A stretch of DNA of 64,000 bases from Nitrospiraceae bacterium. Its GTDB lineage: Bacteria; Nitrospirota; Nitrospiria; Nitrospirales; Nitrospiraceae. The notes beneath the pieces are model-generated. The model was not told the DNA's origin, searched no databases, and worked only from the letters and a program-made list of their open reading frames with translations. Of this stretch, positions 18,111 to 27,044 are shown in pieces (the stretch's first letter is position 1; every line of letters begins with the position of its first letter). A program made the translations under genes and the position numbers. The stretch lies in the NCBI GenBank assembly GCA_035623075.1, contig DASPUC010000024.1:308984-372983 (forward strand). Direction: 5' to 3'.

Positions 18111-18785
18111 ATGAGTCGTACCGTCCTCATCGTCAGCGCGCACCCCGATGACATGGAAATCGGGATGGGGGGAACCGTCGCCAAGCTGGTTCAGGAAGGG
18201 GCCGAGGTCACTTCTCTCATCGTGACCGATGGCGGTCGGGCGTCGAATCCCTTCGGCTGGACGGAGCAACAAATGGCTGACGAGCGGCGAGCTGAAGCGC
18301 TGCGGGCCGCCGAAGTCTTGGGCGTGAAGGACGTGATTTTCTGCAACCAGCCTGATGCGGCGGACGAGGTTGATGTGAAGGCAGTCAGGCGGAAGCTCGT
18401 CGAGGTCATGACTCGTCTCAAGCCCGCCGAGGTCTATACGCTGCACGACGAACTCGATCGGCATCCGGGCCATCGCCTGGCTGGTCGGCTGACGCGAGAA
18501 GGTATTGGTGAATCGGGTCTCACGCCGTCGGGAGGAGTCTGGGCCTATGAAATTTGGGGCCTCTTCGCCAAATGGGATCGTCTCGAGTACATCGACGCCT
18601 ATCTGGAGAAAAAGAAGCTGGCGATCGCGGAGCATCGCAGTCAGGTGGCGACGATCCCATACGGGGACGGGATGCTCGCATTGAATCGTTGGCGTGCCGT
18701 GTACGCCGATCCCTTCGCCGATACGCCGGCGGGCACATATGCGGAGGCGTTCGTTCGAGTGGCGCTCGAATCTCGTCGTTCGTGA
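18111..18785 (+). CDS. PIG-L family deacetylase (LmbE-like)
   Basis: Zinc-dependent N-acetylglucosamine-type deacetylase. The signature SAHPDDMEIGMGG (about 9-21) provides His, Asp, Asp; a second ligand His comes from DRHPGHR. Length 224 is usual for the LmbE/BshB group. The Met at 18111 is chosen as it starts just before the first beta strand. BshB-like enzymes act in bacillithiol synthesis, but no bshA or bshC gene is nearby, so the substrate is open. Confidence 0.85.
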   Translation: MSRTVLIVSAHPDDMEIGMGGTVAKLVQEGAEVTSLIVTDGGRASNPFGWTEQQMADERRAEALRAAEVLGVKDVIFCNQPDAADEVDVKAVRRKLVEVMTRLKPAEVYTLHDELDRHPGHRLAGRLTREGIGESGLTPSGGVWAYEIWGLFAKWDRLEYIDAYLEKKKLAIAEHRSQVATIPYGDGMLALNRWRAVYADPFADTPAGTYAEAFVRVALESRRS

Positions 18786-19073
18786 AGGCTTCGCGCGACA
18801 GGCGGGACGAGCGCGACTGGCGCGACTTGTTGACAGGACGCGTTCGACGGTTCGTGCAAGTCTTGCTTGTCTCGCCTTTCTCGCCCGTCCAGCCAGTCTC
18901 GCCGTGTCAAATGGTTGCATCACGTGATCTCGCTGAGTTGACACAAACTACACCAAAAAGTAGCCCTTCCCTATTTGCTGCAAGCTAATCCGACGAAGTT
19001 TCGGTTTCGCCTGCCACATCTACTTAACTTCGTGTATCCTATGGACCAGTTTTAAGCAAATGGGTGACCAATA
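18786..19073. repeat. Degenerate repeat tract and AT-rich leader of the ImmA/PIN cassette
   Basis: 18790-18905 is built of short repeated units (GGCGGGACGAGCGCGACTGG and its inverted counterpart TCTCGCCCGTCCAGCCAGTC), forming a long imperfect hairpin. From about 18935 the composition turns AT-rich. A promoter for the next gene may lie near 19023-19051, but I see no good -35/-10 pair. This change in composition marks the left end of a probable acquired segment. Confidence 0.5.
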
Positions 19074-20234
19074 ATGCCTCGAGGCAGACAAGTTCCGATC
19101 ACCCCTGAGGTCTTAGATTGGGCCATCAGAACCTCAGGCTTTTCTCAAAATGAGATAGCAGACAAACTCGATACTCCCCCTTCAACGCTAAGGGCTTGGA
19201 TTGCTGGGAGTGAGAAGCCTGGCCTAACAGTCCTTCGACGGCTTGCAAGCCTGCTCAAGAGACCACTTGCCACATTTCTACTTCCTGCTCCACCCAGGTC
19301 GGTTAGTGTGCATGTTGAATTTCGACATCCGCCCGGGGAAACAAGAAGGTCATTAAATTCGGTAGAAGTAAACAACCTTCGCGAGGCATCTCGGATCCAG
19401 AGGGGGTTAGCGTCGATACTTTCTCAACTTGGGGAGCCAACAATACCATTTCCCTCCGTATCAACGTCGGACGACCACGAGCGAGTTGCCACAGAGGAAC
19501 GGCAGAGGATCCGCGTTGCAGTCGAGGATCAGATCCGATGGTCAACGCATTCTCAAGCTCTTCAGGCGTGGCGAAATGCGCTTGAACAAAGAGGTGTGAT
19601 TGTCTTCCTTCTCCCAATGGGGAAAGAGTCTTCACGCGGCTTTTCTCTCTGGAATGAGTACGCACCTCTAATCTCCGTAAACACTCAGTGGAATTATCAA
19701 GCTAGAATCTTCACCCTATTCCACGAATACGCGCATCTGATTACGAGAACCAGTTCGTCATGTTTGGGGCATATCTCGGCGCGTTTAAGACTAGGTGAAG
19801 ATCATGTTGAGAGGTGGTGCGAGAGATTTGCAGCAGCTTTTCTCGCTCCGTGGGGAGCGATCGAAACCGTAGCTAAGCAAAGATTTGGCTGGCAACTCGG
19901 GAGAGAAATTCATGATCTGGCGCTGGCACGAAAGCTCGCCAATAGCTTCCACATTAGTCTCCGGGCAATGACGCTGAGACTAATCGATCATGGTATTGCA
20001 AGTTGGGATTTGTATGGGCAGATACCAGAATACATCGACAAGAAGGGTGGCGGTGGTGGTGGTGAAGGGAGAACCCGTCTTCAGATACGACAAGACGAGT
20101 GTGGAGATCAAACAACCCGCGTATTGATAAAAGGACTTCAGCACGATGTTTTGTGTCGAACCGATGTCCTCAGCTATTTGGATGTCACCGATACAGACCT
20201 TGATTCACTCTTTTCTGAATCGAGCGGCCGTTAG
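19074..20234 (+). CDS. HTH-ImmA/IrrE metallopeptidase
   Basis: 386 residues. An N-terminal XRE-type HTH (about 13-60, GFSQNEIADKLDTPPSTLRAWI) is followed by an ImmA/IrrE peptidase domain (about 150-290) with zinc motif LFHEYAHLI (HExxH) and a downstream acidic/aromatic segment (ERWCERFAAAFLAP). Family members cleave repressors or act as antitoxin regulators. The Gly-rich run KGGGGGGEGR near 320 separates a C-terminal domain I do not recognise. The gene is AT-richer than its surroundings and sits 14 bases before a DUF4411 gene; that pairing is a known toxin-antitoxin-like arrangement. Confidence 0.9.
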   Translation: MPRGRQVPITPEVLDWAIRTSGFSQNEIADKLDTPPSTLRAWIAGSEKPGLTVLRRLASLLKRPLATFLLPAPPRSVSVHVEFRHPPGETRRSLNSVEVNNLREASRIQRGLASILSQLGEPTIPFPSVSTSDDHERVATEERQRIRVAVEDQIRWSTHSQALQAWRNALEQRGVIVFLLPMGKESSRGFSLWNEYAPLISVNTQWNYQARIFTLFHEYAHLITRTSSSCLGHISARLRLGEDHVERWCERFAAAFLAPWGAIETVAKQRFGWQLGREIHDLALARKLANSFHISLRAMTLRLIDHGIASWDLYGQIPEYIDKKGGGGGGEGRTRLQIRQDECGDQTTRVLIKGLQHDVLCRTDVLSYLDVTDTDLDSLFSESSGR

Positions 20235-20248
20235 GTGGGCAAGAGCAC

Positions 20249-20758
20249 ATGCCCGATGATGTGGCAGTCACAGATACTTCTTCAATCATTCAACTTCGGG
20301 ATCTTGAGATTACACGCAATGATCTTCCTATTGTTCTGGGCAAGCTCACCGAATTGGTAAATGGTAACAGCCTTGTCTTCCCCAAGGAGGTGATTCCTGA
20401 GCTTGAAAGACACACCAGCCCTGACTCAAGATCTCAAATACTCGTAGATTGGGCCCGGTCTAGCTCCTTACTTGCAACCCGCCATACTGTTCCACTTGAA
20501 ACAGTGAAACTTGTCCTTCAACGTGTTCCAGACGTTCTTGATCCTGATAAGCATGGGGTCGAGGAAGCAGATCACTACGTCTCAGCGCTCGCCGTTCACT
20601 TTAATGCTGAGGGCCATCAAGTCACGGTTCTTACCGAAGAAACTAGGGATCGCGCTTACAAATGGTCGATGACTAGAGCGTGTGGGCACTTAAGACTGAT
20701 CCGTCTTCCAATTGAGGGATTTCTTCATGAGAAGGGAATATGGTGGAGGAGTAGATAA
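20249..20758 (+). CDS. DUF4411 PIN-like protein (probable toxin)
   Basis: 169 residues. The opening VTDTSSIIQL supplies the first PIN-type Asp; central EEADHYVSALAV and the late VLTEETRDRAYKWS fit the remaining acidic residues of a PIN-like nuclease fold. DUF4411 proteins usually sit after an HTH-ImmA/IrrE gene, as here, and are regarded as RNase toxins. The role is inferred from family and context; toxicity is not shown by sequence. Confidence 0.8.
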   Translation: MPDDVAVTDTSSIIQLRDLEITRNDLPIVLGKLTELVNGNSLVFPKEVIPELERHTSPDSRSQILVDWARSSSLLATRHTVPLETVKLVLQRVPDVLDPDKHGVEEADHYVSALAVHFNAEGHQVTVLTEETRDRAYKWSMTRACGHLRLIRLPIEGFLHEKGIWWRSR

Positions 20759-20759
20759 G

Positions 20760-21188
20760 TTGGCCGTGGAGAAATGCTCAGGGCCCCCATTTCGCGGCGC
20801 GGGGCAAATGGAATCTTTCAAACTGATTTGGCATCGATTTCCGAGCTTCGTCGCTGCTGGTACAGTGTTTCGGGGTAAAGGTTGCATCTATTTGCAAACT
20901 GATGCCACCGGAAACATTCTACGTGTTGGAGAATGCGATGACCCCTGGGAACGATACAAAGGCGGAACGGCATACGCTCTTGATGCGGCCGGTCACGGCT
21001 CAAGAAATCTATACTTCTTCGCTGAAGTGGGTGCACACTCACAAGCTAGAAAGGCACTCGAAGCCAACCTTATTTTTCAGCTTCAGCCGCAATACAACAA
21101 TCAGCATAGAAAAAGAGCGCCGCGAGTGAGGTTGCAATGTACCCATTCAGGCGATGTACCAAACGGCTTACAGCGTTTACCGGGTTGA
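20760..21188 (+). CDS. GIY-YIG-like small nuclease-fold protein
   Basis: I take the TTG at 20760, 9 bases after GGAGGA and 1 base after the DUF4411 stop, giving 142 residues; TTG 20712 or ATG 20727 would overlap the upstream gene, and ATG 20808 is a shorter alternative. The core GCIYLQTDATGNILRVGE...ERYKGG resembles the GIY-YIG two-strand motif, and ALEANLIFQLQPQYN matches the late Glu and Asn of that fold. The canonical GIY/YIG tyrosines are altered, so nuclease activity is uncertain. It seems to be the third member of the cassette. Confidence 0.6.
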   Translation: MAVEKCSGPPFRGAGQMESFKLIWHRFPSFVAAGTVFRGKGCIYLQTDATGNILRVGECDDPWERYKGGTAYALDAAGHGSRNLYFFAEVGAHSQARKALEANLIFQLQPQYNNQHRKRAPRVRLQCTHSGDVPNGLQRLPG

Positions 21189-21345
21189 CATTGGGGCAGA
21201 AAGAAAAAGGAGCTGGAGTTTTTGCGGGAATGTCTCCTCCGCGCGCGGCGAGTAAAGAAAATGGTGGCAGGAACCGTTTCCATCTGAAGGGCCGCCCCAG
21301 CTCCGCCAGCTGCATCCGTCCTCGCTGCTGGTTCTCCCCGTCGCT

Positions 21346-22263
21346 TTATAGTGCCACCTCGGAGTAGGCTCCGGCTTCTTCGAGTGCGTCGCTCTCGAAC
21401 CGCTCTCGACGGCCTTCGCTGCCGGCCCTGTTCCGATAGACCAGCTCGTCGGTGTCGAGATCATATTCAGGAATGTCGGCGCTCTCCCATCGTTGCTGGA
21501 AGTAGTGGGCATAGAGCGTATAAAGGCCGTGGTCCTGGCGGTTGTGCCGCAGGACATACTCCGGCAGGGCCTGGACGTCCAGATCGGTGTGGTAATGCTG
21601 GAGCCAGAGATAATCGCCCAAGATGACCATTTTGACCAGGGGCGGGTCCGCATAGAGCTTCAGTCTGACGGCTTTCCCCATCGCTCTGAGTCGTTTGAGC
21701 AGGGCAATGCTCTGCCGGACTTCTTCCCGGAAGGCGGTGAGGGTGTACTTGGGGTGGTTGATGGCCTCGATGCGCGCGCTCGCGTCCTGGCTGTAAGGAT
21801 TCACCAGGAGGATGTTCGCGCCGAGGCATTTGTCGAGGACTGATGACAGATCGCCGACTTGATCGACGAAGGTGTTGTAGCCGCTCGAGCCGATCACCAT
21901 GATGGTGCGGCCGGTGCCTTGTTCTTCCTTGAGCCGTTTGATGCGTCGCTGCGCGTTCCGCGTGCGCCGGGGGAAAAAGGAAACGAGGCCGGCGCCGGTG
22001 GCCGCGGCGGCGAGGGGACGGTCGCGCAGACTGCGATGGACGAAGCTGAGGCCGACAATGAGCAGAATGGCGACGCTCATTTCGACGGTGATGAGCGAGA
22101 ACTTGTCATGCTCCACGCGGGACCAGAACGCCAAGAACTGCTTGGCACCCGCCGGGAGGAGAAGCGCAATGGCTGCGCTCAAGGCGACGATGATGATGTG
22201 ATAGAGACTTCCCACGGCGTCGCGGAGAAGGGAACGAACGGTTGACGACAATTCATGAAACAA
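21346..22263 (-). CDS. Membrane protein with phospholipase D-like domain
   Basis: 305 residues starting at TTG 22263, 3-5 bases after AGAGGTGA. Two N-terminal membrane helices (about 18-40 and 58-78) are followed by a short basic segment (PRRTRNAQRRIKRLKEE) and a soluble alpha/beta domain resembling PLD-like folds: MVIGSSGYNTF, NILLVNPYSQDA, LYADPPLVKMVILGDYLWLQHYHTD. A canonical HxK(x4)D motif is missing, so it may be a non-catalytic PLD-like sensor. It stands alone, opposite to both neighbours. Confidence 0.65.
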   Translation of the reverse strand: MFHELSSTVRSLLRDAVGSLYHIIIVALSAAIALLLPAGAKQFLAFWSRVEHDKFSLITVEMSVAILLIVGLSFVHRSLRDRPLAAAATGAGLVSFFPRRTRNAQRRIKRLKEEQGTGRTIMVIGSSGYNTFVDQVGDLSSVLDKCLGANILLVNPYSQDASARIEAINHPKYTLTAFREEVRQSIALLKRLRAMGKAVRLKLYADPPLVKMVILGDYLWLQHYHTDLDVQALPEYVLRHNRQDHGLYTLYAHYFQQRWESADIPEYDLDTDELVYRNRAGSEGRRERFESDALEEAGAYSEVAL

Positions 22264-22788
22264 GAATCACCTCTCGAGTTGTTGAACGATAGACCACGCA
22301 CCTCTGTCCAACTATCATGCAAGCGATGGGCCGAGGCCGTGAGGTGTGCTTAGCAGATACAGAACGATGGTGCGGGGACGAGACTCATTATCATGGCAGA
22401 ATCCATGTCAGCCGGAGACTGGGACTGTTCGCAGATGTGTACGCAATTCACATAAACATTAGCACGATTGGACGAGTAACACAAGCGCTTCGGCGAGGTT
22501 GCGCTCGTGGATCGTGCCTTTCTCGACGCAGATGGAACCGGAAAACCGGGACATTCTGCTTTTCGGATCGCCTCCTTCGCGCGCGGGGGCTGAAGGACAC
22601 GCATTTCTCCAACTCCTCAGTTGAAGAGTTTCCTCATTGATTTTTGGGGCGCCTCAATCTAGCCTACCCACGATTTCCTGGGGCGTCGTCTTGGAGTGGT
22701 GAGTCAATCGCTCCGAAAAGTTCTCTATCCACGCAAACCACAGTCCGTCCCGAACAACTCTCATCGATTCGATGCGGAGGGTCCTGCC
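22264..22788. other. Intergenic region between divergent PLD-like and Nap-like genes
   Basis: About 525 bases with no gene I can support; the open frame 22317-22640 has no ribosome site and an Arg/Cys-rich composition typical of a chance frame. The divergent arrangement implies promoters in both directions. GCGGAGGGTCC just before 22789 is the ribosome site of the reductase. Confidence 0.4.
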
Positions 22789-25065
22789 ATGTCGGAACAA
22801 CCGAACGAGCCAACCGGACTGACCAGACGGGAGCTCACGAAGCTTTTGGGCGCGTCTGTCGGACTGGCTTGTCTGTCGCCCCTTGCCGGCTGCGGCGAGC
22901 TCTGGGAACGCCAACCGGTCATCCCCGTGGACACCTGGCACAAGGGGGTCTGCCGCTTCTGCGGAACGGGCTGCGGCGTCATGATCGGCCTGAAGGATAA
23001 CAAAGTGGCGGACGTCAAAGGAGACGATGAGGCCCACAATCGTGGCCGTCTCTGCATCAAGGGTCTCGCGACCCGCGACATTCTCTACTCCGAGGGCCGT
23101 GCCCTCTATCCGATGATCCGCAAAGACGGCGAACTCCAGCGGGTGAGCTGGGACGAAGCCATGACGCTGGTCGCGCAACGGTTCAAGGCATCGATCGAGA
23201 CGCATGGGCCGGACAGCGTCGCCTACTACGGCAGCGGGCAGCTGTACACCCAGGAAAGCTACACCGCGAATAAATTATTCAAGGCCGGTATCGGCACCAA
23301 CAATGTCGACGGGAACCCGCGCTTATGCATGGCGTCGGCTGTCACCGGTTACACCACCACCTTTGGCAAGGATGAACCAGCCGGCTGCTACGAGGACGTC
23401 GACGATGCCGAGTGCTTTTTTATCACGGGATCGAACACCCTGGAGTGCCATCCGATTATTTGGGAACGTGTGCGCGATCGCAAACGGAGTCATCCCAAAA
23501 CCAAGATCATTCTCGTCGACCCACGCACAACCTTTACGGCACGGCATGCGGACCTACACCTGCCGATCTATCCAGGTACAGATGTCTCGCTGTACAACGC
23601 GATGATGCACGTGTTTCTCGAACAGAAGTTCATCGATGCGGACATGGTCGAACACTACCTCTCATTCCAGGAAGGCGAAGCGAAACGGACGTTCGACGAC
23701 TTCAAGCGGCACATCGCGAAGTATACGCCGGAGGCGGCTGCCAAGACCTGCGGCATCACTCCGCGGGACATCCGCGAAGCGGCGTTCCTCTTCGCCTCGT
23801 CGAAGGCCACGATGTCGTTTTGGACCATGGGGCTGAACCAGCAAGCACAGGGGACTGCCTCCAACCGGCTGGTCTGCGCGATGCATCTCCTGACGGGACA
23901 CTTTGGCCGCCCAGGCGCCACGCCATTTTCGTTGACTGGTCAGCCGAACGCCTGCGGCGGGGTGCGCGACACCGGTTCGCTCGCGCATGCGCTGCCGAAC
24001 GGACGTCTGGTTGCCAACCCCACGCACCGGGAGGAAATGGAGGACTTGTGGAAGGTCCCACGGGGGCGGATCAGTCCGAAGCCGGGATACCACGCCGTCG
24101 CCCTGTTTGACGCGATGAACCGCGGCGCGGTGAACTGCTGCCTCGTGATGTGCACGAACCCCGGGCAAACGCTTCCCAGCGTCACGACCTACCGGCAAGG
24201 GATGGAAAAAGCCTTCCTGGTGGTGGTGGACGCGTTTCATCCGACGGAGACCACGAAATATGCCGACGTGGTGCTGCCCGCTGCCCTGTGGGTGGAGAAA
24301 GAAGGCGTCACGGGCAACGCGGAACGGCGCTATCATCTCTACCCAAAACTCGTCGATCCGCCGGGCGAGGCCAAAAGCGACTTGGATATTCTCGTCGATC
24401 TGGCGGATCGCCTCGGGCATGGGAATCTGATCTCAGCCAGAACCCCGAGAGATGTCTGGGACGAATGGCGCAAGGTCTCGGCCCATTCGAAATACAACTT
24501 TGAAGGCATCACCTACGAGCGGTTGGAGAAGGAGCGCGGGTTACTCTGGCCTTGCCCGACGGAGACGCACCCGGGTACGAAGCGGCGGTACGTTCCGGGG
24601 GAGGATCCCATGGCAACGGGTACCGGCCGGTTGGATTTCTACGGAAAACCGGATGGGCGAGCGACCATCTGGCTGGACCATCAGGAAGAACCGCTCGATC
24701 CCTACACCACCGAGTTTCCGCTGATCTTCAACACGGGCCGGATTCTGGAGCACTGGCATACGATGACCATCACCGGTCCGGTACCCACACTCCAAGGGAT
24801 CCACCCTGACTACCTGGAGATCCACCCCTATGATGCCTATCAGTTACAGATTAAGGACGGTGATCCGGTCGTGGTGAAGAGCCGGCGCGGAGAAGTCGAG
24901 CTGCGGGCCCGTCTGACGGAGGTTGTGCAGCCAGGGATGGTGTTTGCGACCATGCACTCAGCCAAGCATCTGGTGAACCAATCCACCCATGACGTCTACG
25001 ATCCTTTTTCGAAGCAACCGGCCTACAAACGTTGTGCGGTTGCGGTTCGGCGGAAGATGGCCTAG
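22789..25065 (+). CDS. Nap-type periplasmic molybdopterin oxidoreductase (nitrate reductase-like)
   Basis: 758 residues from ATG 22789 behind GGAGG. A twin-arginine signal (LTRRELTKLLG) ends in LAGC, so it may be exported folded and perhaps lipidated. The cluster motif CRFCGTGCGVMIG...GRLCIKG (Cys 55, 58, 62 and about 90) binds one 4Fe-4S. NPRLCMASAVTGY places a Cys at the molybdenum-ligand position of NapA. The C-terminal molybdopterin-binding domain contains FNTGRILEHWHT. It is 40-50 residues shorter than typical NapA. The next gene is a tetrahaem quinol dehydrogenase; no NapB or NapD is present, so the electron path differs from standard Nap. Nitrate as substrate is likely, not certain. 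Confidence 0.85.
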   Translation: MSEQPNEPTGLTRRELTKLLGASVGLACLSPLAGCGELWERQPVIPVDTWHKGVCRFCGTGCGVMIGLKDNKVADVKGDDEAHNRGRLCIKGLATRDILYSEGRALYPMIRKDGELQRVSWDEAMTLVAQRFKASIETHGPDSVAYYGSGQLYTQESYTANKLFKAGIGTNNVDGNPRLCMASAVTGYTTTFGKDEPAGCYEDVDDAECFFITGSNTLECHPIIWERVRDRKRSHPKTKIILVDPRTTFTARHADLHLPIYPGTDVSLYNAMMHVFLEQKFIDADMVEHYLSFQEGEAKRTFDDFKRHIAKYTPEAAAKTCGITPRDIREAAFLFASSKATMSFWTMGLNQQAQGTASNRLVCAMHLLTGHFGRPGATPFSLTGQPNACGGVRDTGSLAHALPNGRLVANPTHREEMEDLWKVPRGRISPKPGYHAVALFDAMNRGAVNCCLVMCTNPGQTLPSVTTYRQGMEKAFLVVVDAFHPTETTKYADVVLPAALWVEKEGVTGNAERRYHLYPKLVDPPGEAKSDLDILVDLADRLGHGNLISARTPRDVWDEWRKVSAHSKYNFEGITYERLEKERGLLWPCPTETHPGTKRRYVPGEDPMATGTGRLDFYGKPDGRATIWLDHQEEPLDPYTTEFPLIFNTGRILEHWHTMTITGPVPTLQGIHPDYLEIHPYDAYQLQIKDGDPVVVKSRRGEVELRARLTEVVQPGMVFATMHSAKHLVNQSTHDVYDPFSKQPAYKRCAVAVRRKMA

Positions 25066-25080
25066 CGGAGGACTCTGACC

Positions 25081-25860
25081 ATGACAGAACAACTCGGGTC
25101 TCATCGGCGTCCGATGCTTTTCCTCACGGTGTTCCTTGCGGAAGCGTGGCGAGCGGCCTCTCCTGCATGGGCGGTCGAGACGCACGGCAGATGGTCGGAC
25201 GTTGATGTCTTGCGCGGGATAGGCATAGCGGCGGCAGTGGCAGGCATCCTTCTTCTCATTCTGGTTCAGCACGTGTACCGAAACAGAATTCAGCATAGTA
25301 CCTATCGGCGCCTGCTCCTCATCGGGTTGTTTGTGCTGCCGATGATCGTCACCTGGAGTACGACGAGGACGGTCATGGAAGGGACCAAGTCGGTGCAGGC
25401 CTGCATGTCTTGCCACGTGATGCATCCCTTCGTCAACGACATGGAAAATCCAAGCAGCCCGACGTTGGCCGCGCGGCACTACCGGAACAACTGGATTGCG
25501 AAGGACCAGTGCTACTCCTGTCACGTGACCTACGGCGCGACCGGCACCGTGGAAGGTAAACGAGACGGATTCCGACACTGGCTGTATTACATCACCAATA
25601 CCTACGCGGATCCCATTCAGTACGCGGGCAGTTACGACAATTCGAATTGTATGAACTGCCATCGGGGAACCGGCAAGTGGGAGCGCGTGAAGAGCCACCA
25701 GGCGCTCGTGGCAGAGCTTGCAGCGGACCGCATCGCTTGTATTTCCTGTCATGGACCGCCCCATCCCCTACCGAGCGAGCGAAAAAAGGTGGCGAGCCGA
25801 TCAACGACGACCGCGGAGCCGGGAGGTCATTATGGAAACGACGAACGTCAACGTCCCTGA
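25081..25860 (+). CDS. NapC/NirT-like tetrahaem cytochrome c
   Basis: 259 residues. Two hydrophobic segments (about 44-64 and 76-96) lead to a periplasmic domain with four CxxCH motifs: CMSCH (about 109), CYSCH (144), CMNCH (190) and CISCH (220). NapC-type proteins oxidise quinol and pass electrons to a periplasmic reductase, here presumably the molybdoenzyme 15 bases upstream. The N-terminal part before the first helix is unusually long and contains Trp-rich residues. Its 3' end overlaps the next small membrane gene by 29 bases. Confidence 0.85.
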   Translation: MTEQLGSHRRPMLFLTVFLAEAWRAASPAWAVETHGRWSDVDVLRGIGIAAAVAGILLLILVQHVYRNRIQHSTYRRLLLIGLFVLPMIVTWSTTRTVMEGTKSVQACMSCHVMHPFVNDMENPSSPTLAARHYRNNWIAKDQCYSCHVTYGATGTVEGKRDGFRHWLYYITNTYADPIQYAGSYDNSNCMNCHRGTGKWERVKSHQALVAELAADRIACISCHGPPHPLPSERKKVASRSTTTAEPGGHYGNDERQRP

Positions 25861-26071
25861 TCGAGCGGCGGCATGGGTCGAGAGGCAACTGACGCTGGCC
25901 GTCTATACCACCATTCTTGGACTCGCATGCGTGTTGCTTTTTCTTTGGTACGGGTTTGGCGCGTGGACGATGGGGTTGGGGACCTTCATCGGCATTCCTC
26001 TGCTCGGGCTCGCTGTTCTGCTGTACCTCAGCGCCGTCGTCGCCGACCTGAAACGGCGGCGTGCCTTCTAA
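25832..26071 (+). CDS. Small two-helix membrane protein of the Nap-like operon
   Basis: 79 residues from ATG 25832, behind GGGAGGTC. Two hydrophobic helices (about 20-40 and 46-68) and a basic C-terminus (KRRRAF) give an N-in, C-in topology. It overlaps the tetrahaem gene and probably serves that complex as assembly factor or membrane subunit. No sequence family recognised. Confidence 0.7.
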   Translation: METTNVNVPDRAAAWVERQLTLAVYTTILGLACVLLFLWYGFGAWTMGLGTFIGIPLLGLAVLLYLSAVVADLKRRRAF

Positions 26072-26134
26072 GTGAGACGGAGAACTCAGTTGTGGGACCC
26101 CGCCTGTTCTCACGTTAGTATACGGCCACGCAAG

Positions 26135-26180
26135 ACAAAGGTGCCGGAACAAATTCGCCTCGTCCGTGCGCGGCGGCATC
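26135..26180 (+). repeat. Dispersed intergenic repeat, copy 1
   Basis: Contains GTGCCGGAACAAATTCGCCT followed by CGTCCGTGCGCGGCGGC. The same pattern occurs at 26901, 27436, 29417 and 30747, all in + orientation. Confidence 0.6.
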
Positions 26181-26242
26181 TTGTTGCGTTTCTTGAAGGG
26201 CTGGTGCAGTTGGACGATCCCCTTCCTCCGTATGAACGGTGG

Positions 26243-26818
26243 TTAAAATCTGTAGCCGGCTTCGACGATGTACATATCGACGCCGAGGCTGGTCGGTCCG
26301 TATACCCCCGCGTCGGAGAAGTGTTGGAGACGAAATCCGGCGTAGGCGTGGGGGATCGGATTGACGAGGAGCCCGGCAGTGGCGACGATTTGAACTGGAC
26401 CGCCGAAGTCTTGAACGCCATATTTGTCTCGGCTGAAAAATCCCAAGCCCACCCCGATATCGAGGGACACGACTCTGTTCCAGCCGCTCAAGGCGAGGCA
26501 GGGAACGGCGGTCGCCATCAGTCCGTATTCGTCCGTCGCTGCCAGCACCCCCGCACTGGTGATCAGTCTCGTCTCCAGCTTCCAGGGGCTCTCACCCAGC
26601 GGCCGTGACCAGGGAAGTTTGAAGACCGCGGCCACGTCGGTCAGATAAAAATTGTATTTTTGTTGTTTTCCCATCAGAGGAGTTTTTCCACTGAAGCCAA
26701 AGCGGGGGCCGATGCTGAGAAGAGTCGTGTCTTCTGCAAGGCTGGGCGTAGAGATCAGGATGGAGAATGCAACCATGCCGATCAGATTGAGCAGGCGCGA
26801 ACAGTGAATGGGGCGCAT
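26243..26818 (-). CDS. Outer-membrane barrel resembling PagL lipid A 3-O-deacylase
   Basis: I start at the ATG whose complement is 26816-26818, as it begins a signal peptide (LLNLIGMVAFSILISTPSLA). The mature 165 residues form an eight-strand-sized barrel ending in EAGYRF. The segment AGFRLQHFSDAGVYGP near the C-terminus contains the His-x-Ser pair of the PagL active site. PagL trims lipid A in the outer membrane. The assignment rests on this motif and barrel size; the ribosome site is weak. The gene lies between repeat copies 1 and 2 on the opposite strand to its neighbours. Confidence 0.6.
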   Translation of the reverse strand: MRPIHCSRLLNLIGMVAFSILISTPSLAEDTTLLSIGPRFGFSGKTPLMGKQQKYNFYLTDVAAVFKLPWSRPLGESPWKLETRLITSAGVLAATDEYGLMATAVPCLALSGWNRVVSLDIGVGLGFFSRDKYGVQDFGGPVQIVATAGLLVNPIPHAYAGFRLQHFSDAGVYGPTSLGVDMYIVEAGYRF

Positions 26819-26900
26819 GGGTGGTCTGTCTGGAATAATGACATCGTGACACGGTTCGCCGCTCCCTCCAAACATTCACGCTTTTCGGAACCACCACCAA

Positions 26901-26945
26901 AGTGACGTCGGAACTCAATTACGCCTCGCCTGCGCGTGGCGATTC
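26901..26945 (+). repeat. Dispersed intergenic repeat, copy 2
   Basis: GTCGGAACTCAATTACGCCT followed by CGCCTGCGCGTGGCG aligns with the copies at 26135, 27436, 29417 and 30747. Confidence 0.55.
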
Positions 26946-27044
26946 TTCTCGTCCATATGCCTCGCCGATTCCTTCATTGACACATCGAATCGAGTGCAGT
27001 AGCCTCCCCTCCTCTTACTCACACGCCCAAGGGAAGTCAGCACG

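Noticed and set aside
22317..22640. Open frame of 107 codons upstream of the Nap-like gene
   Set aside because: No ribosome site, Arg/Cys-rich shadow-like composition, lies in a divergent promoter region.
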